From Flavobacteriales bacterium (lineage in GTDB: Bacteria; Bacteroidota; Bacteroidia; JANQJC01), in the NCBI GenBank assembly GCA_028281825.1, contig JANQJC010000105.1, positions 62,001-126,000 of the forward strand: a stretch of DNA of 64,000 nt. Direction: 5' to 3'. Position 1 is the first letter of the stretch, and every line of letters starts with the position of its first letter. Shown piece after piece: positions 20,006 through 29,398 of this stretch. Below the pieces are notes generated by a model, which saw only the letters and a list, made by a program, of their open reading frames with translations, did not search any database and was not told where the DNA came from. The position numbers and the translations under genes were made by a program.

Positions 20006-20183
20006 ATCCTGGTAATTTGCCGCTAAGCTAACCAGAATAAAGCCTCTAACCACCAATCTCCCCCCTATTTTTTACACCAGTTTTCCAAATCTCAATTTCT
20101 TTTTAACACATTTTAACACTTCCATAACCATTTGATTTTCAATTAATAAAGTACCTTTTTAAAGATACTACTAAAATATTTAT

Positions 20184-20206
20184 AGTACTTTGTATTGCAT
20201 AGTACT
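20184..20206. promoter_or_regulatory. candidate PadR operator (imperfect inverted repeat)
   Basis: AGTACTttgtattgcatAGTACT upstream of the PadR gene; TATGTTTG -7 box at 20218-20225. Confidence 0.4.
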
Positions 20207-20229
20207 GTATTTTATTTTATGTTTGTACC

Positions 20230-20562
20230 ATGAATATCGAAAAAGTAAAATCACAGATGCGAAAAGGAGTGCTAGAATATTGCATCCTTTCTATCCTTAA
20301 AAATAAGGATGCTTACGCGTCAGATATAATAGACTCCCTTAAGGAAGCTAAGTTGATAGTGGTTGAAGGAACACTCTATCCCCTATTAACACGACTTAAG
20401 AATGACGGTATGTTGAGTTACCGTTGGGAAGAGTCTACATCGGGACCACCACGTAAGTATTACAAACTTACAGAACTAGGTCAAAAATTCTTAAAGGAGT
20501 TGGATACTACCTGGCAGGAATTAGTTAAAGCAGTTAATACAACCACAAATAAAACCAAATAA
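20230..20562 (+). CDS. PadR family transcriptional regulator
   Basis: 110 aa; MRKGVLEYCILSILKNKDAYASDI, EGTLYPLLTRLKNDGML, GPPRKYYKLTELG. Confidence 0.95.
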   Translation: MNIEKVKSQMRKGVLEYCILSILKNKDAYASDIIDSLKEAKLIVVEGTLYPLLTRLKNDGMLSYRWEESTSGPPRKYYKLTELGQKFLKELDTTWQELVKAVNTTTNKTK

Positions 20563-20564
20563 TC

Positions 20565-22421
20565 ATGAATAAGACGGTTAGCACAAACATTGGTGGGTAT
20601 ATTTTTCATATTGAAGAAGAAGCTTACTCTAAGCTCGGACAGTACCTTGATACTATTAGAGGTTACTTTCTAGACACTGAGGGGCGTGACGAGATAATGG
20701 GCGACATTGAAGCTCGCATTGCTGAAATGTTCAACGCAAGGGTTGGTAACCAAAAGCAGGTTATCACCATGAAAGACGTTGACGAAGTAATTGAGGTAAT
20801 GGGACAACCAGAGGCATTTATTGATGCTGATGATGAAGACGCACCAAAGAAAAAGTATAGCACTTCAGGAAACAGAGGTAAGAGCAAACGAGTTTTTAGA
20901 GACCCTGATAATGAAATTGTTGCTGGGGTGTGTGGTGGACTTGGTGCTTACTTTGATGTAGACCCAATTTGGTTCAGGTTGGCATTTGTTCTGGCTGTAA
21001 TCTTTGGTGGCTCAGGTATTCTTATTTACATCATACTCTGGATTATCATTCCTGAAGCGAGAACTACTGCTGAAAAGCTTGAAATGCGTGGAGAGAATGT
21101 GAACATAGAAAATATTGAACGAACTATAAGGGAAGAAATAGACACCCTGAAACAGAAATTCAATGATATATCTGATGGGGCAAAATCGTGGAGTGAAAGC
21201 AGGAGTGCATATCAGGCCAAGAGTACCATAAGAAGGGGCGCAGATTTGTTCATACAATTCATAAAGGCTGGAATAAGAGTATTTGCAAAAGTGCTGGGAG
21301 CCATGCTGGTTTTCTTCGGTGTTTTTATCCTGGTGATTTTTATTGGTTCATTCTTGGGGCTTACCACACCCATATCAATCAATACAAGCGATGGCTCCAT
21401 TTTCTGGTCAATGATAAATCCTCCAATACTAGAGTTTTTTGGTTCACCAGCACAAGTAACATGGGGTATTATAGCCATGACACTTATGGTAGGCGTACCA
21501 CTGGTAGCTATGATATATGGTGGTATTAAACTGCTCTTTAACATTAACTATAGAAACAGATTAATTGCACCGATATTGGGAGGCTTATGGAGCGCTGGAA
21601 TCATCATTTGGATAATGCTGTGTATCAATGTTGGTCGTGAGTTTGCTTCCACTACTAATGTCAGGAAAGCCCATACATTACGCCCACACGAAAACACCCA
21701 AGTGTTACACGTTGAAACCAATAAAAGCGATGGTGAAGACTTTATGGATATGGGAAACGACTATGATGATTGGGATGGTGAGATAAATTTTGATACTCAA
21801 AGCAACTTCTTTTATGACACACCAAAGTTTGATATTATAAAAAGTGAAACTGATAGCTTTATGCTGGACATGATGTACAAAGCGCACGGTGCCACTAAAA
21901 AACAGGCCCGCAGGCGAGCTGAAAACGTTTCATACAATTTTGCGGTTACTGATAGTGTATTGAGTTTGGACAGGTACTTCAAGATATTCAAAGAAGACAA
22001 GTGGCGTGGTCAAGACGTTAAAATGCGCCTTAGAATGCCGGTTGGTAGTACTATCTACCTTGCTAATGGAATGGAACACTTGATAGACAATATTCAAAAT
22101 GTGAATAATGCCTGGGATGGGGATATGATTAACCGCAGGTGGAAAATGACCGAGCGCGGCCTTGAATGTGTTGACTGTGACAATATGATTACTGTGGGTT
22201 TACCAACACCGCCTACTCCACCACTTCCATTGGAAGCTCCAGAAATTATAAGCTATGAAAAAGAGCAAATTAATGAGGAATGGCTGGAGCTTCCTGAAAA
22301 TGATTTGTCGGACATCCATAAATACGATAAAAGCAAGGAGCGATTTGATTACGAAATGAAAAAGAAGCTGAATGAAATCTTCTTCGAAATGAGAAATAAC
22401 CCGAAAGAAGCATGTAGCTAA
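20565..22421 (+). CDS. PspC domain-containing membrane protein
   Basis: 618 aa; RVFRDPDNEIVAGVCGGLGAYFDVDPIWFRLAFVLAVIFGGSGILIYIILWIIIPE. Confidence 0.92.
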   Translation: MNKTVSTNIGGYIFHIEEEAYSKLGQYLDTIRGYFLDTEGRDEIMGDIEARIAEMFNARVGNQKQVITMKDVDEVIEVMGQPEAFIDADDEDAPKKKYSTSGNRGKSKRVFRDPDNEIVAGVCGGLGAYFDVDPIWFRLAFVLAVIFGGSGILIYIILWIIIPEARTTAEKLEMRGENVNIENIERTIREEIDTLKQKFNDISDGAKSWSESRSAYQAKSTIRRGADLFIQFIKAGIRVFAKVLGAMLVFFGVFILVIFIGSFLGLTTPISINTSDGSIFWSMINPPILEFFGSPAQVTWGIIAMTLMVGVPLVAMIYGGIKLLFNINYRNRLIAPILGGLWSAGIIIWIMLCINVGREFASTTNVRKAHTLRPHENTQVLHVETNKSDGEDFMDMGNDYDDWDGEINFDTQSNFFYDTPKFDIIKSETDSFMLDMMYKAHGATKKQARRRAENVSYNFAVTDSVLSLDRYFKIFKEDKWRGQDVKMRLRMPVGSTIYLANGMEHLIDNIQNVNNAWDGDMINRRWKMTERGLECVDCDNMITVGLPTPPTPPLPLEAPEIISYEKEQINEEWLELPENDLSDIHKYDKSKERFDYEMKKKLNEIFFEMRNNPKEACS

Positions 22422-22448
22422 AAGCTCAATTACATAATTTGATTCTAA

Positions 22449-22478
22449 GAGCAGCCTTAATACCAAGGGCTGCTTTTT
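22449..22478 (+). terminator. intrinsic terminator after the PspC gene
   Basis: GCAGCC...GGCTGC followed by TTTTT. Confidence 0.75.
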
Positions 22479-22622
22479 CTATTTTTCACCAAACCCTTAC
22501 TACTATTGGATTTGCCAAATACACCAAATTTGTAACATAATTAAGTTTTTTTAGGAAATCTTAACAGTACTTGTGATATACAATAGTCAATTTTGCTTCT
22601 GAAACCAATAAAACCGGAAGAC

Positions 22623-23870
22623 ATGAAAGACTTATTACCAGTTCTATTTTCTCTACTATTTTTATCATCGGGTTTAAAGGCTGATGAATGGGTTGTGAAG
22701 AACAAACAAAACTCTGAATTACCTCATAACTCTGTGCATGTGGTGACATATGAAGGCCCAGTAGCATGGCTTGGCACCTACGAAGGTCTTGCTCGCTACG
22801 ATGGATATACCTGGAGGATATATAACACAAGCAACTCAGATATACCTCACAACACCATAAATACTATTGTTGCAGACCACTTGGGATACAAGTGGATTGG
22901 TACTAATGAGGGGTTGGCCAAATTTGACAATCATGGTTGGGCGGTATACAACGAGCAAAACTCGGGATTACCTATAAACAACATAAAGGCCATTGCCATT
23001 GATAGTGATGGCAACGTTTGGATAGGCACTTGGGGCGGTGGCCTAGTGAAATATGATGGTACGAACTGGACTACTTATAATACCAACAATTCTGGCATTC
23101 CCCATAATGGTATTCTATCAGTAGCTGTTGATGGCAACGACAATATTTGGGTAGGTACCTTTAATGCTGGCTTTGTGGTATTTGATGGCAATAGCTGGAC
23201 AGTTTCTGATACTTCTAATTCTGAATTACCCCATAACTCAGTTAATACTATCACCTTTGATAAAATGGGCAAAGCATGGATAGGCACCAACGGCGGAGCC
23301 GTGCACATAGATGGTAGCAACTGGGATGTGTTTAGTTACTACAACACAGGTTTCTATTTCAGTGATGTTTATACAGTAGATTTTACTGAGGATGGCGCGT
23401 TAACATGGCTCGCTACCAACCATGGCCTGCTGGAATATGATGGTGCCGATTGGCGTAACATCAGAGTTGATAACTCTGGCTTACCTAATAATCAAGTACT
23501 CTCAATAGATGTTGATGATGATGAAAATATTTGGATTGGCACAGCAGGTGGTGGAATGGCTATTCATAACCCAGATGGAGTTACATTAGACAATAATGAG
23601 GCACTTAAACAATCAGACGGAATCAACGCCTACCCTAACCCTGCCAACTTGCAAGTAAGGATACAATTTAATGAGGCGTCTAGCGGTAATGATAATATCA
23701 GTGTGGATATATTTGATACTCAAGGGAAACTGATAAGAAGCCTCTCAAAGACTCAAAGTGGACAGAACTACATTGATATTGAGACTGCCTCATTGCTCTC
23801 AGGAATGTACTGGTGTAGAATTCAAAGAAGCTCTAGTATCTTAACACAGAAACTACTGGTAAGTCATTAG
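22623..23870 (+). CDS. two-component-regulator-propeller repeat protein with T9SS type A sorting domain
   Basis: Repeats of NIWIGTxGGGLVKYDGTNWTTYNTNNSGIPHN type; C-terminal AYPNPANLQVRIQFN...GMYWCRIQRSSSILTQKLLVSH; start set at MKDLLPVLF. Confidence 0.85.
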   Translation: MKDLLPVLFSLLFLSSGLKADEWVVKNKQNSELPHNSVHVVTYEGPVAWLGTYEGLARYDGYTWRIYNTSNSDIPHNTINTIVADHLGYKWIGTNEGLAKFDNHGWAVYNEQNSGLPINNIKAIAIDSDGNVWIGTWGGGLVKYDGTNWTTYNTNNSGIPHNGILSVAVDGNDNIWVGTFNAGFVVFDGNSWTVSDTSNSELPHNSVNTITFDKMGKAWIGTNGGAVHIDGSNWDVFSYYNTGFYFSDVYTVDFTEDGALTWLATNHGLLEYDGADWRNIRVDNSGLPNNQVLSIDVDDDENIWIGTAGGGMAIHNPDGVTLDNNEALKQSDGINAYPNPANLQVRIQFNEASSGNDNISVDIFDTQGKLIRSLSKTQSGQNYIDIETASLLSGMYWCRIQRSSSILTQKLLVSH

Positions 23871-23891
23871 GTTTTTTAACTGCGGCTTGTG

Positions 23892-23921
23892 AAAAGGGAG
23901 TATTAATTAATACTCCCTTTT
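23892..23921. terminator. perfect palindromic terminator, potentially bidirectional
   Basis: AAAAGGGAGTATTAATTAATACTCCCTTTT (30-nt perfect palindrome), T6 on the plus strand. Confidence 0.8.
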
Positions 23922-23959
23922 TTACTTTTATTACTACTTTTGAAAAGTAACATTTCATT

Positions 23960-24682
23960 ATGAAACACTTCCTTATCAGTATTGCACTGTTTTTAATTTG
24001 CCTTGGTGCTACTGCACAGTATTTTCAAGATATGAACAAAAAAACCGAGGAGAACGATAAGATAAGAAAGACTCCCCATTTTGTGTTCAGGGCATTTCCT
24101 GGTTTCTTCTGGACTAGTGGTTACTCCCTTAACCTAGACACAGAAAGTAGTTCCTCTTATAATTACGGTGAATACGTATCGAACACCTACGTAGGACCTG
24201 TTTTAGGTGGAACAGCTCTATATAGAATAGGCTTCTTTAAACCAGGAATTTCAGTAGAGTATTTCCACGGCTTCAATTCTTACTCATCCGATTACGAGCT
24301 TGATGTTAATGTCGATAATTATAGTGGCTTAAGATACAATGCCAGACTTGAGTTTGGTGGTGGCTATGAAAACACATTTGGCGGTGCATTTGAAATCGGT
24401 TCGATGCTGCCTATCAATTATATCGGGCAAAGCATAAAGCCACCTTTGACATATAGTTTTGAAATCTGTTACTCAGGGAAAGTAAAGAGCGGCCTATGGA
24501 TATATGTAGGATGGTCAATAGCCAGGATGGATGTGCTTAATGCTTACGTTTCAGGCTCTTATTATGATGATATTTTTGACGAAACTGTTACAATAGTCCC
24601 TAAATATTATAAATCAAATGTGTACTCAGGCCAGATTAAAGTTGGCCTTGAGTTTAATACCAACAAAAAATTAGTTAAATAA
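23960..24682 (+). CDS. hypothetical secreted/outer-membrane protein
   Basis: 240 aa with signal peptide; aromatic/Gly-rich alternating strands. Confidence 0.65.
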   Translation: MKHFLISIALFLICLGATAQYFQDMNKKTEENDKIRKTPHFVFRAFPGFFWTSGYSLNLDTESSSSYNYGEYVSNTYVGPVLGGTALYRIGFFKPGISVEYFHGFNSYSSDYELDVNVDNYSGLRYNARLEFGGGYENTFGGAFEIGSMLPINYIGQSIKPPLTYSFEICYSGKVKSGLWIYVGWSIARMDVLNAYVSGSYYDDIFDETVTIVPKYYKSNVYSGQIKVGLEFNTNKKLVK

Positions 24683-25029
24683 TGAAAACTAAAATCTTCT
24701 CTCTGACCATTTTACTTTTCTTTCTTGCTGCAAGCAGCTTATTCGCCCAACAAAATGATGTGATAATTGTGCGTTTTGTGGATGTTCCAACAACTGTATC
24801 AATGAGCCCTATTGTGGGTGAAATCAATATCTCATATGGTGATGGCAACTACGAAAAAATAGAGCTGGACAAGGTAAAAAAAGAGTACCCAAAAGAAAAC
24901 CTCGATAAACTCAATAGGGTGATAACCAAGCTATTGGACGAAGGTTATGAGATCATATCTACGGCTACCAATAACCCTTCTGTTGGCTCAATGAACTCTA
25001 CATTTTGGATATTTCGCAAAACCGAATGA
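24682..25029 (+). CDS. hypothetical secreted protein
   Basis: 115 aa; signal peptide ...FLAASSLFAQ; start overlaps the previous stop (TAATG). Confidence 0.65.
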   Translation: MKTKIFSLTILLFFLAASSLFAQQNDVIIVRFVDVPTTVSMSPIVGEINISYGDGNYEKIELDKVKKEYPKENLDKLNRVITKLLDEGYEIISTATNNPSVGSMNSTFWIFRKTE

Positions 25030-25075
25030 GATAAATAAATAACACGAAAGCAATATCAAGCACCCCTCAATTTCG

Positions 25076-25083
25076 TATCTTTG
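25076..25083 (+). promoter_or_regulatory. -7 box TATCTTTG upstream of the E1 gene
   Basis: Matches TAnnTTTG, 18 nt before ATG 25102. Confidence 0.4.
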
Positions 25084-25101
25084 CCAACTACAAGATAGGA
25101 T

Positions 25102-27522
25102 ATGGCTAAAGAAGAAACAGAGGTATTAAACGATAAGAAATTCTCACTGGAAGAGTTTAAAAAAACTGTTCTTAACGACTATAAAATTGCCAACGAAAGC
25201 CGCCAGGCGAGCTTACTAGGAAGAAAAGAAGTATTAACAGGGAAAGCCAAGTTTGGAATATTTGGTGATGGTAAAGAGATAGCGCAGATAGCTATGGCAA
25301 AAGCCTTTAAAGAAGGTGATTATCGTGCTGGGTATTATCGCGACCAAACATTCATGATGGCTGCCGGGCTTTTGACCGTTCAGGAATTTTTTGCTCAACT
25401 TTATGCTCATGCTGATGTTGTGGCCGACCCATCATCTGCTGGCCGCTCAATGAACGGGCACTTTGGCACCCGCATGCTGGATGATAAGGGTAATTGGAGA
25501 GACCTAAGCAAAAGCAAAAACTCTGCTTCTGACATATCTCCTACTGCTGCGCAGATGCCAAGGGTATTGGGATTGGCATTTGCCTCTAAATGTTATAGAA
25601 ATATCCCAGAACTTAAATCGGTTAAAGGATTTTCAAACAACGGAAACGAAGTTTGCTTTGGAACCATTGGTGATGCCAGCACTTCTGAAGGAGTATTTTT
25701 TGAGGCTATCAACGCCGCTTGTGTATTGCAAGTACCTATGGTAATGTCTGTTTGGGATGACGGCTATGGTATATCAGTGCCTAAGAAGTATCAAACCACA
25801 AAGCAAAGCATTTCTGAGGCCTTGAGTGGTTTCCAAAAAAACAAGAAAGGTGACGGACTTCAAATATACAATGGCAAGGGTTGGGATTATCCTGGTTTGT
25901 GTGATTTATATGAAAAAGCAGCAGCAGTTGCCCGTGACAAACACGAGCCTATCTTAATCCATGTTGAAGACTTAACCCAACCTCAAGGACACTCTACTTC
26001 TGGTTCTCATGAAAGATATAAGTCGAAAGACAGGCTTAAATGGGAAGATGAGTATGATTGTATTCGCAAAATGCGTGAGTGGATTGAAGCATCGGCAATT
26101 GCTACAGCTGAAGAACTGGATGAAATTGAAGATAATGCGAAGAAACATGCCCGAGATGCCAAAAACGAGGCTTGGAAAGCATTTATCACTCCAATTAAGC
26201 AAGAAATTGCTACCGTAAGTACCTTCATGAATCAAATAGCACAGGAAAGTGCGAGCGGTCCGTTTGTAGCAAAAGTAAAAGATGGACTGGCTAAAACTAT
26301 GGACCCATTGAGGAAAGATGTTTTAGCTGCTGTGCGCAAAACCTTACAAATAACCAGAGGTGAAGACGGTGTTGGACGCACTCAACTAGTAGCATGGCTA
26401 AAGCAAGCAAATGCTGATAATATTGAAAGATACAGTTCCCACTTAATAAGCGAGTCAGAGCAATCAGCATTGAAAGTAGATGCTGTTGCGCCAGAGTATG
26501 ATGAAGATAAACAAGTAGATGGCCGCGAGTTGCTTAGAGACAACTTTGACACCCTCTTGACCAAAGACCCCAGGGTAATCGCTTTTGGAGAAGACCTTGG
26601 TAAAATTGGGGGGGTTAACCAGGCATTTGAAGGTTTGCAAGCCAAGCATGGCGAAAACCGCGTGTTTGATGTTGGCATCAGGGAGGCAACTATACTTGGG
26701 CAAGGTATCGGCATAGCAATGCGTGGATTAAGGCCAATTGCAGAAATACAATACCTTGATTACTTATTGTATGCCATACAAATAATGAGTGATGACCTTG
26801 CCACTTTACGATACAGAACCAAAGGTGGACAGAAAGCACCGGTGATAGTGAGAACACGCGGCCATAGGTTGGAAGGCATTTGGCACTCAGGCTCACCTAT
26901 GGGCATGATAATTAATGCTTTGAGGGGTATACATATCCTAGTCCCCAGAAATATGACCCAAGCAGCAGGTTTCTATAATACCATGTTGCAATCTGATGAC
27001 CCTGCCATCATCATTGAACCTTTGAATGGCTATAGGATAAAGGAAATGCTTCCAACCAACCTTGGGGAATTTAGAACACCGCTTGGTGTTCCTGAAGTAC
27101 TCAATGAAGGGGATGATGTAACTATCGTGACTTATGGTTCATGTTGCAGAATTGCCCAAGAAGCCATCAAACATTTGAATGAACTGGATGTATCAGTAGA
27201 ATTAATTGATATCCAGAGTTTGTTGCCATTTGATGTGAACCATACTATTGTGGAGTCATTAAAGAAAACCAACAGGGTATTGTTTTTGGATGAAGATGTG
27301 CCTGGCGGTGCCAGTGCTTTTATGATGCAGCAAGTGCTAGAAAAGCAAAAAGGTTATTACTATTTAGACAGTCAACCCCGCACATTAACCGCAAAGGCAC
27401 ACCGCCCTGCCTACGGCTCTGATGGAGACTATTTCTCCAAACCAAGTGTGGAAGATGTAGTTGAAGCTGTATATGGTATTATGAGTGAGACTGACCCTGA
27501 GGGCTATCCTGCACTTTATTAA
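25102..27522 (+). CDS. fused alpha/beta 2-oxo acid dehydrogenase E1 component
   Basis: 806 aa; alpha part (GDASTSEGVFFEAINAACVLQVPMV) joined to beta part (GEDLGKIGGVNQAFEGL, SHGSP-like region, FLDEDVPGGASAFM). Confidence 0.9.
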   Translation: MAKEETEVLNDKKFSLEEFKKTVLNDYKIANESRQASLLGRKEVLTGKAKFGIFGDGKEIAQIAMAKAFKEGDYRAGYYRDQTFMMAAGLLTVQEFFAQLYAHADVVADPSSAGRSMNGHFGTRMLDDKGNWRDLSKSKNSASDISPTAAQMPRVLGLAFASKCYRNIPELKSVKGFSNNGNEVCFGTIGDASTSEGVFFEAINAACVLQVPMVMSVWDDGYGISVPKKYQTTKQSISEALSGFQKNKKGDGLQIYNGKGWDYPGLCDLYEKAAAVARDKHEPILIHVEDLTQPQGHSTSGSHERYKSKDRLKWEDEYDCIRKMREWIEASAIATAEELDEIEDNAKKHARDAKNEAWKAFITPIKQEIATVSTFMNQIAQESASGPFVAKVKDGLAKTMDPLRKDVLAAVRKTLQITRGEDGVGRTQLVAWLKQANADNIERYSSHLISESEQSALKVDAVAPEYDEDKQVDGRELLRDNFDTLLTKDPRVIAFGEDLGKIGGVNQAFEGLQAKHGENRVFDVGIREATILGQGIGIAMRGLRPIAEIQYLDYLLYAIQIMSDDLATLRYRTKGGQKAPVIVRTRGHRLEGIWHSGSPMGMIINALRGIHILVPRNMTQAAGFYNTMLQSDDPAIIIEPLNGYRIKEMLPTNLGEFRTPLGVPEVLNEGDDVTIVTYGSCCRIAQEAIKHLNELDVSVELIDIQSLLPFDVNHTIVESLKKTNRVLFLDEDVPGGASAFMMQQVLEKQKGYYYLDSQPRTLTAKAHRPAYGSDGDYFSKPSVEDVVEAVYGIMSETDPEGYPALY

Positions 27523-27524
27523 AA

Positions 27525-28337
27525 ATGTATAAGAAAATAACCGAATCTGATTCATTGTACGACCATCTTGAGAAGATGGAAACCAATGAACTTCTTAGAA
27601 GTATTAATGCCGAAGATAAAAAGGTTCCCAATGCTGTGGAGAAAGCTATTCCCCAGATTGAGAAACTGGTTGAAACAATTATACCCAATATGCAGCAAGG
27701 GGGTAGGCTTTTTTATATTGGTGCAGGCACTAGTGGAAGATTAGGTATTGTGGATGCGTCAGAATGCCCACCTACCTATGGTGTTGAACATGGTCTGGTT
27801 GTGGGTATAATAGCTGGAGGCGACAACGCGATAAGAAAAGCGGTAGAATTTGCTGAAGATGATCCCGAACAAGGCTGGAAAGATCTGCAAGAGTTCATGA
27901 TAAACCCGAAAGACACTGTGATTGGAATTACAGCATCAGGTACTGCTCCATATGTAATAGGTGCTTTAGAATCTTGTAATACCAATGGTATCAATACTGG
28001 GTCCATCACCTGTAATCCAGAAAGCCCTGTGGCATTAGCTGCCAAATACCCCATAGAGGTTGTTGTGGGCCCTGAATTTGTTACTGGAAGCACCAGAATG
28101 AAAAGCGGCACTGCCCAAAAGTTGGTATTGAATATGATATCCACCACTATAATGATAAAACTTGGTCATGTGAAAGGAAACAAAATGGTAGACATGCAGC
28201 TGAGTAATAATAAACTGGTTGACCGCGGAACCAAGATGATAATGGATACTTGCCAATTGGACTATGAAATGGCCAATGAACTGCTGAAGCTTCATGGTAG
28301 CGTGAGAAAAGCCATTGAGGCGAAAAAAAACTCCTAA
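27525..28337 (+). CDS. murQ: N-acetylmuramic acid 6-phosphate etherase
   Basis: 270 aa; SIS fold, YIGAGTSGRLGIVDASECPPTYG, GSTRMKSGTAQKLVLNMIST. Confidence 0.93.
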   Translation: MYKKITESDSLYDHLEKMETNELLRSINAEDKKVPNAVEKAIPQIEKLVETIIPNMQQGGRLFYIGAGTSGRLGIVDASECPPTYGVEHGLVVGIIAGGDNAIRKAVEFAEDDPEQGWKDLQEFMINPKDTVIGITASGTAPYVIGALESCNTNGINTGSITCNPESPVALAAKYPIEVVVGPEFVTGSTRMKSGTAQKLVLNMISTTIMIKLGHVKGNKMVDMQLSNNKLVDRGTKMIMDTCQLDYEMANELLKLHGSVRKAIEAKKNS

Positions 28338-28514
28338 TATCTCACCCACCTTACTTTCTTTACTCTTATTGATTTTTAATTCATTACTTTGTTTTAACAC
28401 TATGTCGACGAAAGATGGATTTTTATCGGAAAGATATTTGATTATATTTGCTCAATATGCAGTCTTAACAGTTAGGATTTTGCATAGCCAAAACTAACCA
28501 AACCCTTTATTATT

Positions 28515-28796
28515 ATGCTAGAACCGGGGACTTACAGCATTGATGTCGACTTGGGCGAAACAATTGTTATTGAACTAAAAGAAAATGGCAAAGCCACCAA
28601 GACCAGAATTAGGTTTGGCGCCAAAGAGGAAAAGCTTGACACAGGAAAATGGGATTATACAAAAAACATTCTAACCTTGGAATGGAAGGAGAAAAAAGAA
28701 ATGCTTGACTTTAGAAGCTATGGAGTTGCCCGCCAACGTATTACATTTATGTCCAAACCAAGTGGCGAAAAAGTAGTTTGGAGAAAAATGGGATAG
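28515..28796 (+). CDS. hypothetical protein
   Basis: 93 aa ORF followed by an intrinsic terminator. Confidence 0.6.
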   Translation: MLEPGTYSIDVDLGETIVIELKENGKATKTRIRFGAKEEKLDTGKWDYTKNILTLEWKEKKEMLDFRSYGVARQRITFMSKPSGEKVVWRKMG

Positions 28797-28820
28797 GCAC
28801 TGTTCCACCTTCAAAAAAAG

Positions 28821-28847
28821 CCCTATGCTGCTGTATAGGGTTTTTTT
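28821..28847 (+). terminator. intrinsic terminator
   Basis: CCCTAT-GCTGCTGT-ATAGGG-TTTTTTT, preceded by an A tract. Confidence 0.8.
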
Positions 28848-28936
28848 GTTTCATTTATCGCCCAAGTGACTGAACCTTTGTGCAAGATGTTACAACTTTA
28901 CTTAGAGTTTAATGCTAATCAATAAATGGGATTGAA

Positions 28937-29398
28937 ATGAGAGTTTTTGGAATTATACTTAGCTTGGCACTGTTAGGTTCATTTAATGGATGTGGACAGC
29001 ACGGAAAAAATACACAAAGGAAACAAAAAGTCGAGTGTAAAAAAATGCTGACTCCACTCCAGCATCATGTTACCCGAGAAGCTGGAACTGAGCCTGCATT
29101 TTATAACGAGTATTGGGACAACAAAAAAGATGGCGTTTATAACTGTATTTGTTGTGAGCTTCCTCTTTTTGACTCGAAAGAAAAGTATAAATCTGGAACT
29201 GGATGGCCAAGCTTTTGGCAACCAGTGGATGATAGAAATATAGCTAAAACCATCGACTACGACATAGGTTATGCCCGAACAGAAGTGAGATGTCAACGTT
29301 GTGATGCTCACTTAGGGCATGTTTTTCCTGATGGCCCCAAGCCAACTGGTTTGCGTTACTGCATCAATTCAGCCGCCTTAAACTTTGAAGAAAGATGA
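28937..29398 (+). CDS. msrB: peptide-methionine (R)-S-oxide reductase, predicted lipoprotein form
   Basis: [49 protein letters not shown]-terminal lipobox LGSFNGC. Confidence 0.93.
   Translation: MRVFGIILSLALLGSFNGCGQHGKNTQRKQKVECKKMLTPLQHHVTREAGTEPAFYNEYWDNKKDGVYNCICCELPLFDSKEKYKSGTGWPSFWQPVDDRNIAKTIDYDIGYARTEVRCQRCDAHLGHVFPDGPKPTGLRYCINSAALNFEER

Noticed and set aside
25102-27522. Fused E1 alpha/beta as a novel enzyme
   Set aside because: Fused 2-oxo acid dehydrogenase E1 proteins are known in this phylum.
28315-28497. 60-aa ORF overlapping the murQ 3' end
   Set aside because: Overlaps murQ out of frame; no start context or recognisable motif.
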